A stretch of DNA of 64,000 nucleotides. Origin: Candidatus Riflebacteria bacterium HGW-Riflebacteria-1 (GTDB lineage: Bacteria; Muiribacteriota; Ozemobacteria; Ozemobacterales; Ozemobacteraceae). This document shows, in pieces, positions 14,378-22,300 of the stretch. The first letter of the stretch is position 1. Each line of letters starts with the position of its first letter. The stretch spans positions 1 to 64,000 of the forward strand of contig PGYB01000019.1 in the NCBI GenBank assembly GCA_002839445.1, read 5' to 3'. A program made the position numbers and the translations under genes. The notes under the pieces were generated by a model. It searched no databases. It saw only the letters and a program-made list of their open reading frames with translations, and had not been told where the DNA came from.

Positions 14378-16144
14378 TTACTTGATTTCCTTGAAAGGAT
14401 CATACTTACGGCCAGACCATTCGAGTTCGAGATGATTTGAGAACTCAAGAAGGTTCAAACGAACGCCATGTGCAAGTATGGCGATAATACCCAGAATCAT
14501 GTTGATGCCATGTCCGGCAATGTAAACCGGAATCTTCATCAGCATCGGCAGCATTTCGGCGATATTGTTGAATGCTCCGGCAACCTTGCTGCCGGCAAGA
14601 CCAACAGCCCACAACCTGATATAGCTGACGATATCGGAAAAGCAGTTCGAAGCGTTCTGCAGCACCGCGCCGATACCAGCCGGGATACACTTAAGCGGGT
14701 TGAGCGAAGGTGCGGTAAACAGAAGAATCAGCACTGCCGAAATCTTGAACATCGGCATGATGAATTCAAACGGCAACACAAAGGGTTCTTTAAGAATGAG
14801 CTTGCAGATGACACCATACATGGCCCAGAGAAACACAATCCAGCCGACATCAGAAAGCAGCGACAGATCTCGCCTGCGGCGGCGCATTTTCATGACGTGC
14901 GCAACAGTAAGGTGCGATACGCCCATTAAAAAGCATATCCCCTGCAAAATGATTGTTCCAGATTTCGAGTTTGGGTCGAAATCATAGCGACTGAAAAGAT
15001 GCCAGGTTTCGCCGAACCAGGTGTTGGTAAGCAAGCCGTAAACCGCAATGCCGCCAAACAAAAACAGTCCGAGGTGAAGAAAGTTGCGATCAGCGCCACG
15101 ATTTACCAGCGGCTTGTAGGCCGCCAGCAAGGCAATCACGACCAACAGACCGTAGCCGGCATCGGCAACCAGAAAAGCTGCAAAAACAGTGAGCATCGAC
15201 AAAAACAGGCCGCTGGTATCAGGCTCGTTATAGCTCGGCACCATGCCCATGAAGTCATAGAGCGGCTGAATACTGCTGGCCCATTGGGTGTTTTTAAGGC
15301 TGGTTGGCGGAATTTCGTCTTCAGCCGGGTCGCTGAAATCGAGAGCAATCGGCAATTCTGCTTCTTCAAAGCTGGTTTTAAGATCAGCTATTTTGTCGAT
15401 CGGGCACCAACCGGTAAGAACGAAAATCTCTTCTTCGCCGTGAACGCCGTTTTCGACTTCAGTAAAACGTTTGCGGTTAAGCAACTTAGTGTAATAGGCT
15501 TCAATATCGGGCAGGCGCATGGCGATACAGGCCAACGCGTGCTCCTGTTCAGATATTATCTTCTGGCAGACATTGATTTCAGCCGTTATCGCCTCAATTT
15601 CGCGAGACGGGCGAGCCACTCTGGCAAATTTTTCAGAGACGCCTGCCGGGTAGCGTGAAGCCGTCATAAACAGCGAGGTGTCGCCGACCTGTGTTATCTC
15701 GACGACGAATTCTGCCGCGATTTCTGCAGAATCAGTTGCGGGGCCGCGATAAAAGTCGATCTTAAGACCGTTCTCTTCGAGCCATGTGATATCTTTGAGG
15801 CCAAGATTCCCCCAGGCAGCGGTTTCTTCGAGTTCCTGACGCAGAGCGAGAACCTTGTCACGCTGTTCCGGGATAACCTTTTCGTGGGTCAGCGCCTCTT
15901 CGATCAGCCGAGATGGAGTACCTGGCGTCGCGAGCTTGCCCTTGAGATCAGGGTTTAACTGCTGTAACAGTGCGATTACCTTGCGGGTATTCTCGATAGA
16001 CTCGTTGAGAGTCGCTGGTACAACCACCTTTTCGGCTATGACAGGATCGACATGAACTATTTCGGCTTCTCTAAGCTCCTCTAGAACAGCCTGTCGGTCA
16101 CTGGTTCTGGCAGCAAGCAGAAGTTTTTTCATCGGATTGATCAT
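14378..16144 (-). CDS. ntpI: V/A-type ATPase membrane stator subunit I (a-subunit)
   Basis: This large stator subunit carries the ion half-channels and holds the peripheral stalks. The start at ATG 16144 is supported by GGAG six bases upstream and gives 588 residues. A longer frame begins upstream without a good signal. The N-terminal half is a soluble, partly coiled-coil arm (about residues 1-310). The C-terminal half is membrane-embedded with about seven helices. The essential channel arginine is likely in SYIRLWAVGLAGSKVA. It lies between subunits D and K. This protein is short relative to many archaeal I subunits but typical of the chlamydia/spirochaete type. Confidence 0.92.
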   Translation of the reverse strand: MINPMKKLLLAARTSDRQAVLEELREAEIVHVDPVIAEKVVVPATLNESIENTRKVIALLQQLNPDLKGKLATPGTPSRLIEEALTHEKVIPEQRDKVLALRQELEETAAWGNLGLKDITWLEENGLKIDFYRGPATDSAEIAAEFVVEITQVGDTSLFMTASRYPAGVSEKFARVARPSREIEAITAEINVCQKIISEQEHALACIAMRLPDIEAYYTKLLNRKRFTEVENGVHGEEEIFVLTGWCPIDKIADLKTSFEEAELPIALDFSDPAEDEIPPTSLKNTQWASSIQPLYDFMGMVPSYNEPDTSGLFLSMLTVFAAFLVADAGYGLLVVIALLAAYKPLVNRGADRNFLHLGLFLFGGIAVYGLLTNTWFGETWHLFSRYDFDPNSKSGTIILQGICFLMGVSHLTVAHVMKMRRRRRDLSLLSDVGWIVFLWAMYGVICKLILKEPFVLPFEFIMPMFKISAVLILLFTAPSLNPLKCIPAGIGAVLQNASNCFSDIVSYIRLWAVGLAGSKVAGAFNNIAEMLPMLMKIPVYIAGHGINMILGIIAILAHGVRLNLLEFSNHLELEWSGRKYDPFKEIK

Positions 16145-16154
16145 TGTTAGCTCC

Positions 16155-16754
16155 TCATTCTGCCGACTTGCCCTTGGCGATCTTAGATCGGCCAACGGCT
16201 GCCGTCTGCTCTTCAGCCAGACAGATACGGATGAGTCTGATATTCTCTTTCGCCTGCGGAATCATAACCTTTTCGAACAGGTTAACTCTCTGAGTAACCT
16301 TTCGCAGTTCTTTCTGCAAAACGGCTTCCTGTTCGTAAAGGACTTTCATGTGTTCGCGAAGTTCAAGCAACTCTTTGAGGAACTCGAGTCCGGCATCAAC
16401 CCATAACGGAGTGCTGAGGCGGCTGTAGTCGCTCACCTCATATTCAACCCGGGTAACGATCGGCAACTTGATACCGGCAACATTTTTCAAACCGCGCTCA
16501 ATGCCTTTTACTTTTATCAGTCTGGTTATCGGGCCTGGTAAAGATTCTGAAAACAAAGCAGCCCAGTCATCACTGCGGGCAATCATTGCCTGCATCTTTT
16601 CGTCGAGCTTGGCTCGCTGCGCCCGCACTTTGAGAATTTCAGACTGAATCTGTTGTTTCTTGAGCACCAGAGTCGGCAAGAACCGACTGAACATGGCGAG
16701 TTTTCGCCGCTGTTTCAGCAGTTCCGGTCTGGTCTTCTTGATTTTTTCAGCCAT
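16155..16754 (-). CDS. ntpD: V/A-type ATPase central-stalk subunit D
   Basis: Subunit D is the rotating axle that connects the catalytic head to the K ring, the counterpart of gamma in F-type ATPases. The 199-residue protein is mainly long alpha-helices, with the N-terminal stretch LKQRRKLAMFSRFLPTLVLK and C-terminal VNLFEKVMIPQAKENIRLIR typical of the family. It sits in the expected place after subunit B with a 9-base gap. A separate subunit F, which normally partners D in A-type enzymes, is not encoded here. Confidence 0.92.
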   Translation of the reverse strand: MAEKIKKTRPELLKQRRKLAMFSRFLPTLVLKKQQIQSEILKVRAQRAKLDEKMQAMIARSDDWAALFSESLPGPITRLIKVKGIERGLKNVAGIKLPIVTRVEYEVSDYSRLSTPLWVDAGLEFLKELLELREHMKVLYEQEAVLQKELRKVTQRVNLFEKVMIPQAKENIRLIRICLAEEQTAAVGRSKIAKGKSAE

Positions 16755-16763
16755 AATGCCTCG

Positions 16764-18062
16764 CTATTGTTGTTTGGGCCAGAACTGGTCACACAAGCTC
16801 GCTCTGATACCGGTTTCTCGCGGTTCAAAATGCGCAGCCAGTATTTCCCAGCACTGTTGAAGTGCGTCAAAAAGATTAACATTGGCTGAAAAGCTCATGA
16901 TTTGCTTTTCAAAGCTGTCGCCGTATTTGAGCAGTTTCTGATCCCAGTCTGACATTTCGAAGCCCATGGCGCGCTTTTCTCTGGTTTCGCGGCAGGTTGA
17001 GTAGAGCTGAATACAGCCATCCATGATCGCGCGGTGGTCATCGCGAGTCTTCGCATTAACCTGCTGTTTAAGGCGAGAAAGCGAACCAAATGGGTCGATA
17101 ACACCGTTCTTGAGGTAGAACTGGCCTTCGGTAATGTAGCCGGTGTTGTCAGGAACCGGGTGGGTTACGTCGTCGCCCGGCATGGTGGTAACTGCCATCA
17201 GCGTGATCGAGCCGCCTTCTTCGAAAACAACGGCTTTTTCATAGCGCGAGGCCAGCTGTGAATAAAGATCGCCGGGGTATCCGCGGTTAGACGGGATCTG
17301 TTCCATGGTGATCGAGATTTCTTTCAGTGCGTTGGCAAAGTTGGTCATGTCGGTAAGCAGCACGAGAACTCTCTTGCCCTGAACAGCAAAGCGTTCGGCC
17401 ACGGTAAGAGCGATATCTGGCGTCTGCAGACATTCAACTACCGGGTCAGAAGCGGTGTGAACGAACATGATCGTGCGCGCCATTGCGCCGCCCTCTTCGA
17501 GCTGATTCTTGAAAAACAGGTATTCATCATATTTAAGGCCCATGCCGCCAAAGATAATAACATCTGCTTCGGCCTGCAGAGCGATTCTCGCCAGCAGTTC
17601 GTTATAGGGTTCGCCCGGAATCGAGAAAATCGGCAGTTTCTGACCTTCGACGAGCGTATTAAAAACATCGATCATCGGAATATTGGTCGGAATCATGCGA
17701 TGCGGCATCAGGCGCACTGCCGGGTTAACCGACGGCCCACCGACCTCGATAAGGTTGTCAGTCAGTTCGCTGCGACCATCACGTGGCTCGCCGCCGCCTG
17801 AAAATACGCGACCAAAAAGATCATCAGAGAAGCTGAAGCGCATTGATGATCCGAGAAACGACACCTTGTCACCGGTCGATACGCCGCGAGTGCCGGCAAA
17901 TACCTGTAATGACACGTTGTCATCACTGATTCTGATAACCTGAGCAAGTGATTTGCCCCATGATCCTTCGACGACCGCGAGTTCTTCGTAAGCTACGCCA
18001 GAGGCCTTAAGAGTGGCTACGTTACCGGCGATGTTGTCAATCTGGGTGTAATACTTACGCAT
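16764..18062 (-). CDS. ntpB: V/A-type ATPase subunit B (non-catalytic)
   Basis: Subunit B alternates with A in the hexameric head and contributes to nucleotide sites without catalysing hydrolysis. The 432-residue protein shows the expected degenerate P-loop region (PIFSIPGEPYNELLARIA) and DMTNFANALKEIS, followed by NRGYPGDLYSQLASRYEKA, which are strong family signatures. The start overlaps the end of subunit A by eight bases, indicating translational coupling. No anomalies are seen. Confidence 0.95.
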   Translation of the reverse strand: MRKYYTQIDNIAGNVATLKASGVAYEELAVVEGSWGKSLAQVIRISDDNVSLQVFAGTRGVSTGDKVSFLGSSMRFSFSDDLFGRVFSGGGEPRDGRSELTDNLIEVGGPSVNPAVRLMPHRMIPTNIPMIDVFNTLVEGQKLPIFSIPGEPYNELLARIALQAEADVIIFGGMGLKYDEYLFFKNQLEEGGAMARTIMFVHTASDPVVECLQTPDIALTVAERFAVQGKRVLVLLTDMTNFANALKEISITMEQIPSNRGYPGDLYSQLASRYEKAVVFEEGGSITLMAVTTMPGDDVTHPVPDNTGYITEGQFYLKNGVIDPFGSLSRLKQQVNAKTRDDHRAIMDGCIQLYSTCRETREKRAMGFEMSDWDQKLLKYGDSFEKQIMSFSANVNLFDALQQCWEILAAHFEPRETGIRASLCDQFWPKQQ

Positions 18063-19788
18063 GTGCGGCCTCCTTGCTGCTCAGACTCTTCGAGATTTCT
18101 GCTTCTGCCTCTTTCATGCGATCAGTCTGCCAGGGCGCATAGTTCCAGTTACGGAACTGCTCGGTCAGGGTAAAGAACATGTCGCGAGCAGCGGCTTTGT
18201 CGGCAAAAACAAACTCATGTTTGAGCACGTTGCAGACCTTTTCGAAAAGATGTTCCTGACGGTCGGTCGGGCAGGCGGCATCGACTTCGTCGAAAGAGTT
18301 CTGCTGCAGATAAACGTTGTCGAGAAATTCTGACTTGAGATAGATAACGAAGTCGTCAATCGAAGTACCTTCTTCACCAACGACCTGCATCATTTCAAAA
18401 ATGCTCTTGCCGCGGCGCAAAAAGGCATGTGCCCAGGCCACTTTTTCACCAGCAATGGTGCCGCTATATTTTGACCAGGATTCGAGCGGGTCAATGGCCG
18501 GGAAACGGCGGGCGTAAGAGCGTGCGTAAGAGAGACCGAGAAAGGCGCCGACAACCTTGAGTGTGCCCTGAGTAACGGGTTCTTCAAAGTTTCCGCCGGC
18601 GGGACTGACAGTGCCACCAACGGTTAACGAGGCTTTACGGCCATCTTTGAGTTCAACGATACCGCCGCGTTCGTAGAAGCGGGCAATAGAGCTTTCGAGA
18701 TAAGCCGGAAAAGCTTCTTCGCCGGGAATTTCTTCGAGGCGACCGCTCATTTCGCGCAGTGCCTGAGCCCAACGTGAAGTAGAGTCGGCAAGCAGCAACA
18801 CATTAAGACCAACCTGGCGATAGTATTCGCCGAGGGTAATCGCGGTATAAACAGATGATTCACGAGCGGCAACCGGCATACTCGAAGTATTACAAATGAT
18901 GATCGTTCGCTCAATCAAGGTCTTACCAGTGCGCGGATCTTTGAGGTGCGGGAATTCGCGAAGAGTTTCAACGACTTCACCGGCGCGCTCACCGCAGGCA
19001 GCCACAATAACCAGGTCGATTTCGGCGTGGCGACTGGTGATCTGCTGCAGAACGGTTTTACCGGCGCCGAATGGGCCAGGAATACAATAGGTTCCGCCAA
19101 GCATGACCGGGAAAAAAGTATCGATAATGCGCTGTTTGGTTACCATCGGCTCAGTTGGCAGCAGGCGTTCGTTATAGATGCCAAGCGGCATACGAACGGG
19201 CCAGCGCTGAATCATGTTGACTGAGACCGTTTCGCCATCTTTTTCGAGCACGGCGATTTCGTCTTCAACTTTGTATTTGCCGGCGGCGGCGACTTTTTTG
19301 ACTTTCCACTCGCCGTTGAGGGTGAATGGCGCCATGATGTAGTGATCAAAAATTTTCTCTTTAACCTTGCCCAGGTTCTCAGCAGCGCTGACAGTATCAC
19401 CAACACTGGCGACCGGTGCGAATTCCCACTGCTGCGCGCGATCAAGAGCTTTGAGATAATGACCGGGTTCGAGAAATTTGCCAACCTTTTCGGCCATTTC
19501 CGGTAACGGATTCTGCAATCCATCATAGATCATCCCGATCAAGCCAGGCCCTAATTCTACCGAAAGCAATTCGTCGGTTATTTCAACTGCGTCCCCTACT
19601 TTCAGCCCACGGGTAAGCTCGAAAACCTGCATGTCGCAACGTTTTCCGCGAACCCTGATGATTTCAGACATGAGTCTGACTCCGTCAGTGCGCTGACAAT
19701 AAGCAACCGCGTTCTGTCGAACTGAACCTTCAAATTCTGCTGTAACCATATTGCCATAAACAGTAACTATTCGACCGGTTGTACTCAC
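18055..19788 (-). CDS. ntpA: V/A-type ATPase catalytic subunit A
   Basis: This is the catalytic ATP-hydrolysing or -synthesising subunit, 577 residues. The P-loop GPFGAGKTVLQQ lies near residue 240, with ACGERAGEVVE (catalytic Glu region) and DSTSRWAQALREMSGRLEEI downstream. The extra non-homologous region that marks A subunits relative to F-type beta is present between the N-terminal barrel and the P-loop. It overlaps the DUF2764 gene by four bases. Direction of operation (ATP synthesis or ion pumping) cannot be read from sequence. Confidence 0.96.
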   Translation of the reverse strand: MSTTGRIVTVYGNMVTAEFEGSVRQNAVAYCQRTDGVRLMSEIIRVRGKRCDMQVFELTRGLKVGDAVEITDELLSVELGPGLIGMIYDGLQNPLPEMAEKVGKFLEPGHYLKALDRAQQWEFAPVASVGDTVSAAENLGKVKEKIFDHYIMAPFTLNGEWKVKKVAAAGKYKVEDEIAVLEKDGETVSVNMIQRWPVRMPLGIYNERLLPTEPMVTKQRIIDTFFPVMLGGTYCIPGPFGAGKTVLQQITSRHAEIDLVIVAACGERAGEVVETLREFPHLKDPRTGKTLIERTIIICNTSSMPVAARESSVYTAITLGEYYRQVGLNVLLLADSTSRWAQALREMSGRLEEIPGEEAFPAYLESSIARFYERGGIVELKDGRKASLTVGGTVSPAGGNFEEPVTQGTLKVVGAFLGLSYARSYARRFPAIDPLESWSKYSGTIAGEKVAWAHAFLRRGKSIFEMMQVVGEEGTSIDDFVIYLKSEFLDNVYLQQNSFDEVDAACPTDRQEHLFEKVCNVLKHEFVFADKAAARDMFFTLTEQFRNWNYAPWQTDRMKEAEAEISKSLSSKEAAHA

Positions 19789-20498
19789 AGCCTGGTAACC
19801 TCCTCGAGAAGTTTGCGCCCTTTTTCGGGGCTTAAGCGTGCATAGCGTAAGTGAATGCGCAGTTCGAGCATATAAGCGACCAGTTCATCGACGGAAAAAG
19901 AGAACTGGGCTACTGCCCGGCGCAAGTAATCGATTCTGGCCTGATCCAGGAACTTTTCGGCCCGCATCGGCTCAGAGAAAGTTTTGACAAAATCAACAAG
20001 GTGCTGATGGTCGGGTTGCTCTGTCAGTTCATTCATGAATTCAGGAACAATGCTGTCAGGGTCGGCAGGAAGCCGGCCAGCGGCGCGCAGCCGCTCGATA
20101 CGCAGTCGGGTGCGCAGCGAATATTCCCATTTTGCCCACTCTTTGAGCAATCCTGAGCCTGTGGCATCACCGGTTTCGAGCAACAACTCGAACCAGGCCG
20201 CATAAACTGCGGTCATCCAGTCTGCTTCGTCTCTGTTATGATACGTTGCGAAAAGTTCATGAAAACTTTCTGGCAACCTTTCAGAGAGTTGCGGAGCATA
20301 CTCTCTGGAACCCTGTATGTAATAATGAAAAGCACACTTCTCGATCTCGTTTTCACAATCGAGCAGGTCAGCGAGCAGAAGCAGGTTTTCGCCGCTCTCT
20401 TCGCGAATCTTCGCCATGGCATCTTCGGGCGCCAGCGGCTCACCAAGATTTGGCAATGACGGCAAAAGCGTCAACAGATAAAAAAGATTGTCAGACAC
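19785..20498 (-). CDS. DUF2764-type subunit of the rotary ATPase
   Basis: This 237-residue, largely helical soluble protein lies between the subunit E and A genes, with a 4-base overlap to A. The gene position and helical make-up match the DUF2764 family found in V/A-ATPase operons of chlamydiae, spirochaetes and Bacteroidetes, thought to stand in for subunit C, the socket joining rotor and central stalk. The N-terminus FYLLTLLPSLPNL is typical of that family. Assignment rests on context and general resemblance, and the functional equivalence to C is inference. Confidence 0.8.
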   Translation of the reverse strand: MSDNLFYLLTLLPSLPNLGEPLAPEDAMAKIREESGENLLLLADLLDCENEIEKCAFHYYIQGSREYAPQLSERLPESFHELFATYHNRDEADWMTAVYAAWFELLLETGDATGSGLLKEWAKWEYSLRTRLRIERLRAAGRLPADPDSIVPEFMNELTEQPDHQHLVDFVKTFSEPMRAEKFLDQARIDYLRRAVAQFSFSVDELVAYMLELRIHLRYARLSPEKGRKLLEEVTRL

Positions 20499-20513
20499 GG
20501 TAAACCGCCTTTA

Positions 20514-21104
20514 TCAAGCCTGCAGGAGCTTTTTGAGTTCTGGCGAAAGCAGCTTTTTAAAAGTTTCGGTCACTGATTCGTCGGTCAGTTCAAACACTTC
20601 ACTGCCGCCGCCAGCGCGCATTTCGAAACCAGCCTTGCCAAGTTCCTGACCGAGTTTTACGACAGCACCTTTTTCTTTGAACTGCGCAATAACAACATCG
20701 GCAAGAGGTTTGGCAATTTTGGCGCCAAGTGATACTTCCCAGTCTTTTTTATCAGACTGTACCTTGAGCATTTCAACAATAGCAGTTTTAATAACTTCTT
20801 TGTCGTTAAGGCCTTCGGCAACCTTCTCTTTGAGAAGGCGGGCACCGACCTCTTCTATCCGCTTGCGAAAACTGCTGACGAGATCGCGCGCGACCAGTCG
20901 CATTTCGTCTTCAGAGCGGTGTTTTTCCTGTTGTATTCTGTGTTTGGCCTCTTTATCAAGCTTGGCAGCATCGTTTTGCGCGACGCTGACAATTTTTTCG
21001 GCCTCTTTGCGGGCATCAGTCAGAATCTTGGCAGCTTCGGCTTTAGCGGCTTCGATACCATCTTCCCTGAGCTGTTTGGCAAAGGTTGCAACATCCATTC
21101 CCAT
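20514..21104 (-). CDS. ntpE: V/A-type ATPase peripheral-stalk subunit E
   Basis: This is the first gene of the ATPase operon. The 196-residue protein has a long Ala/Glu/Lys-rich helical N-terminal half (AAKAEAAKILTDARKEAEKI) that forms the peripheral stalk, and a globular C-terminal domain that caps the head. The start ATG 21104 has AGGAG six bases upstream. A second in-frame ATG two codons later is possible. No separate subunit G/H, its usual helical partner, is present in the operon. Chlamydia-type operons show the same absence. Confidence 0.88.
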   Translation of the reverse strand: MGMDVATFAKQLREDGIEAAKAEAAKILTDARKEAEKIVSVAQNDAAKLDKEAKHRIQQEKHRSEDEMRLVARDLVSSFRKRIEEVGARLLKEKVAEGLNDKEVIKTAIVEMLKVQSDKKDWEVSLGAKIAKPLADVVIAQFKEKGAVVKLGQELGKAGFEMRAGGGSEVFELTDESVTETFKKLLSPELKKLLQA

Positions 21105-21155
21105 AATTATCTCCTTGGACTCAGCAAAAAGCGTGCGCTGATTTTTAATTGCATA

Positions 21156-21184
21156 GATCTAACACGTTCGCACGTATTTTTCAA
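21156..21184 (-). promoter_or_regulatory. Candidate promoter of the rotary ATPase operon
   Basis: On the minus strand TTGAAA (21179-21184) and TAGATC (21156-21161) are 17 bases apart, about 50 bases upstream of the subunit E start. The -10 is a poor match, so this is tentative. Confidence 0.35.
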
Positions 21185-21290
21185 CCACGCCGAAACCACT
21201 TTGTGATTTTTTCTTCAAAGTGCAATCGGCTTAAGCTGGTTTTTGTCAGCAGAACAGAAGCAATTGAGCGGCTGAATCAAAAAAATATTC

Positions 21291-22022
21291 TTAGAACTGA
21301 CCAACAATACCGACAATCGGACCGCTGTATTCAATCTTTGCTGCATTTTGCGAAGAATTTTCTGAGTCAGCAAGCATACTGGTCCGCTGCGCGTTGTCAT
21401 CACCCGCATCTTTTGCAGACAGGCCACGAAAGCCTCGACCGCCACCGCCGCTTTTCCAGCCAAGACCAAAATACCAATTTTCATCGGCCTGTTTGGTTTT
21501 TGCGCTCAAACGATAGCCAACAAAATAGCGCTCACGACTTGAACGACCAGATTCCTTACTGTTAAAATCCTGGTTTCTCTGGCCTTCAGCATCTGAAAAG
21601 TCCTGCTGCGGCATGCGACTTTGCCCTTCAACATTGAATATTGGCATAAACAAACGTCCGTCGGGGGTTTCCAGCACCGATGAAACCTTTTTCATCACCA
21701 CATCTTTAAACGCAAGAACAGACCGTGCCTGTGGAATTTTTTCAATCAATTGCTCCGCACTTCGCATACCGCCACTTTTTTCACGAGCAATCGCACCGTT
21801 ATCAGCCATAGACTGACTGACCCTGCGAAAATGACTCTGCTGATAAGCAACATCTGGCACAAATCTGAAAGACGCGCCACTTACCCAGGTTCCTGGCAGC
21901 GACTGACTATTAAGCAGAAGCCGGCGCGACTCACTTCCCTCTGCCGGGCTATACTGCAATTGAAGGTTGAATAACACCACCACCATCATGACCAGAACCA
22001 GACCTGACCTGCTATTTTTCAT
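21291..22022 (-). CDS. Secreted protein of unknown function
   Basis: This 243-residue protein has a hydrophobic signal segment (about residues 7-23) and is likely cleaved near SPAEG. I recognise no family. The mature part is rich in Ser, Gln, Arg and Gly, with a glycine-rich patch (GWKSGGGGRGFRG) near residue 192 and few cysteines. No good ribosome binding site is visible before the ATG at 22022, so the start is less certain. It is divergent from the Ig-like/SLH gene and its stop is about 190 bases before the ATPase operon. Confidence 0.6.
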   Translation of the reverse strand: MKNSRSGLVLVMMVVVLFNLQLQYSPAEGSESRRLLLNSQSLPGTWVSGASFRFVPDVAYQQSHFRRVSQSMADNGAIAREKSGGMRSAEQLIEKIPQARSVLAFKDVVMKKVSSVLETPDGRLFMPIFNVEGQSRMPQQDFSDAEGQRNQDFNSKESGRSSRERYFVGYRLSAKTKQADENWYFGLGWKSGGGGRGFRGLSAKDAGDDNAQRTSMLADSENSSQNAAKIEYSGPIVGIVGQF

Positions 22023-22300
22023 TACTGCTTGTGAAAATACCCTGTATTCTCTGCTCCTGATTAGCTAACCAGTTACAACGGCTGTTTTGAAAAAAATGAT
22101 GAGTCATAAAAGTATTTTTTTTAGAATTAAGCAGGTCGTAAACTCGGGTCAAAAAAAATAGTGGCCGAAGTGTCGAGGTAAAAGCACCGTTAGTGGAGAT
22201 TCGACGATAATTGTTAAAGCCGGCGAAAAATTTTGCTTAAGCTTAAGTTGTCAGACAGCCGATTAGTTACCTGAAGAGCAATAGCTTGAGGAGGTAATTT

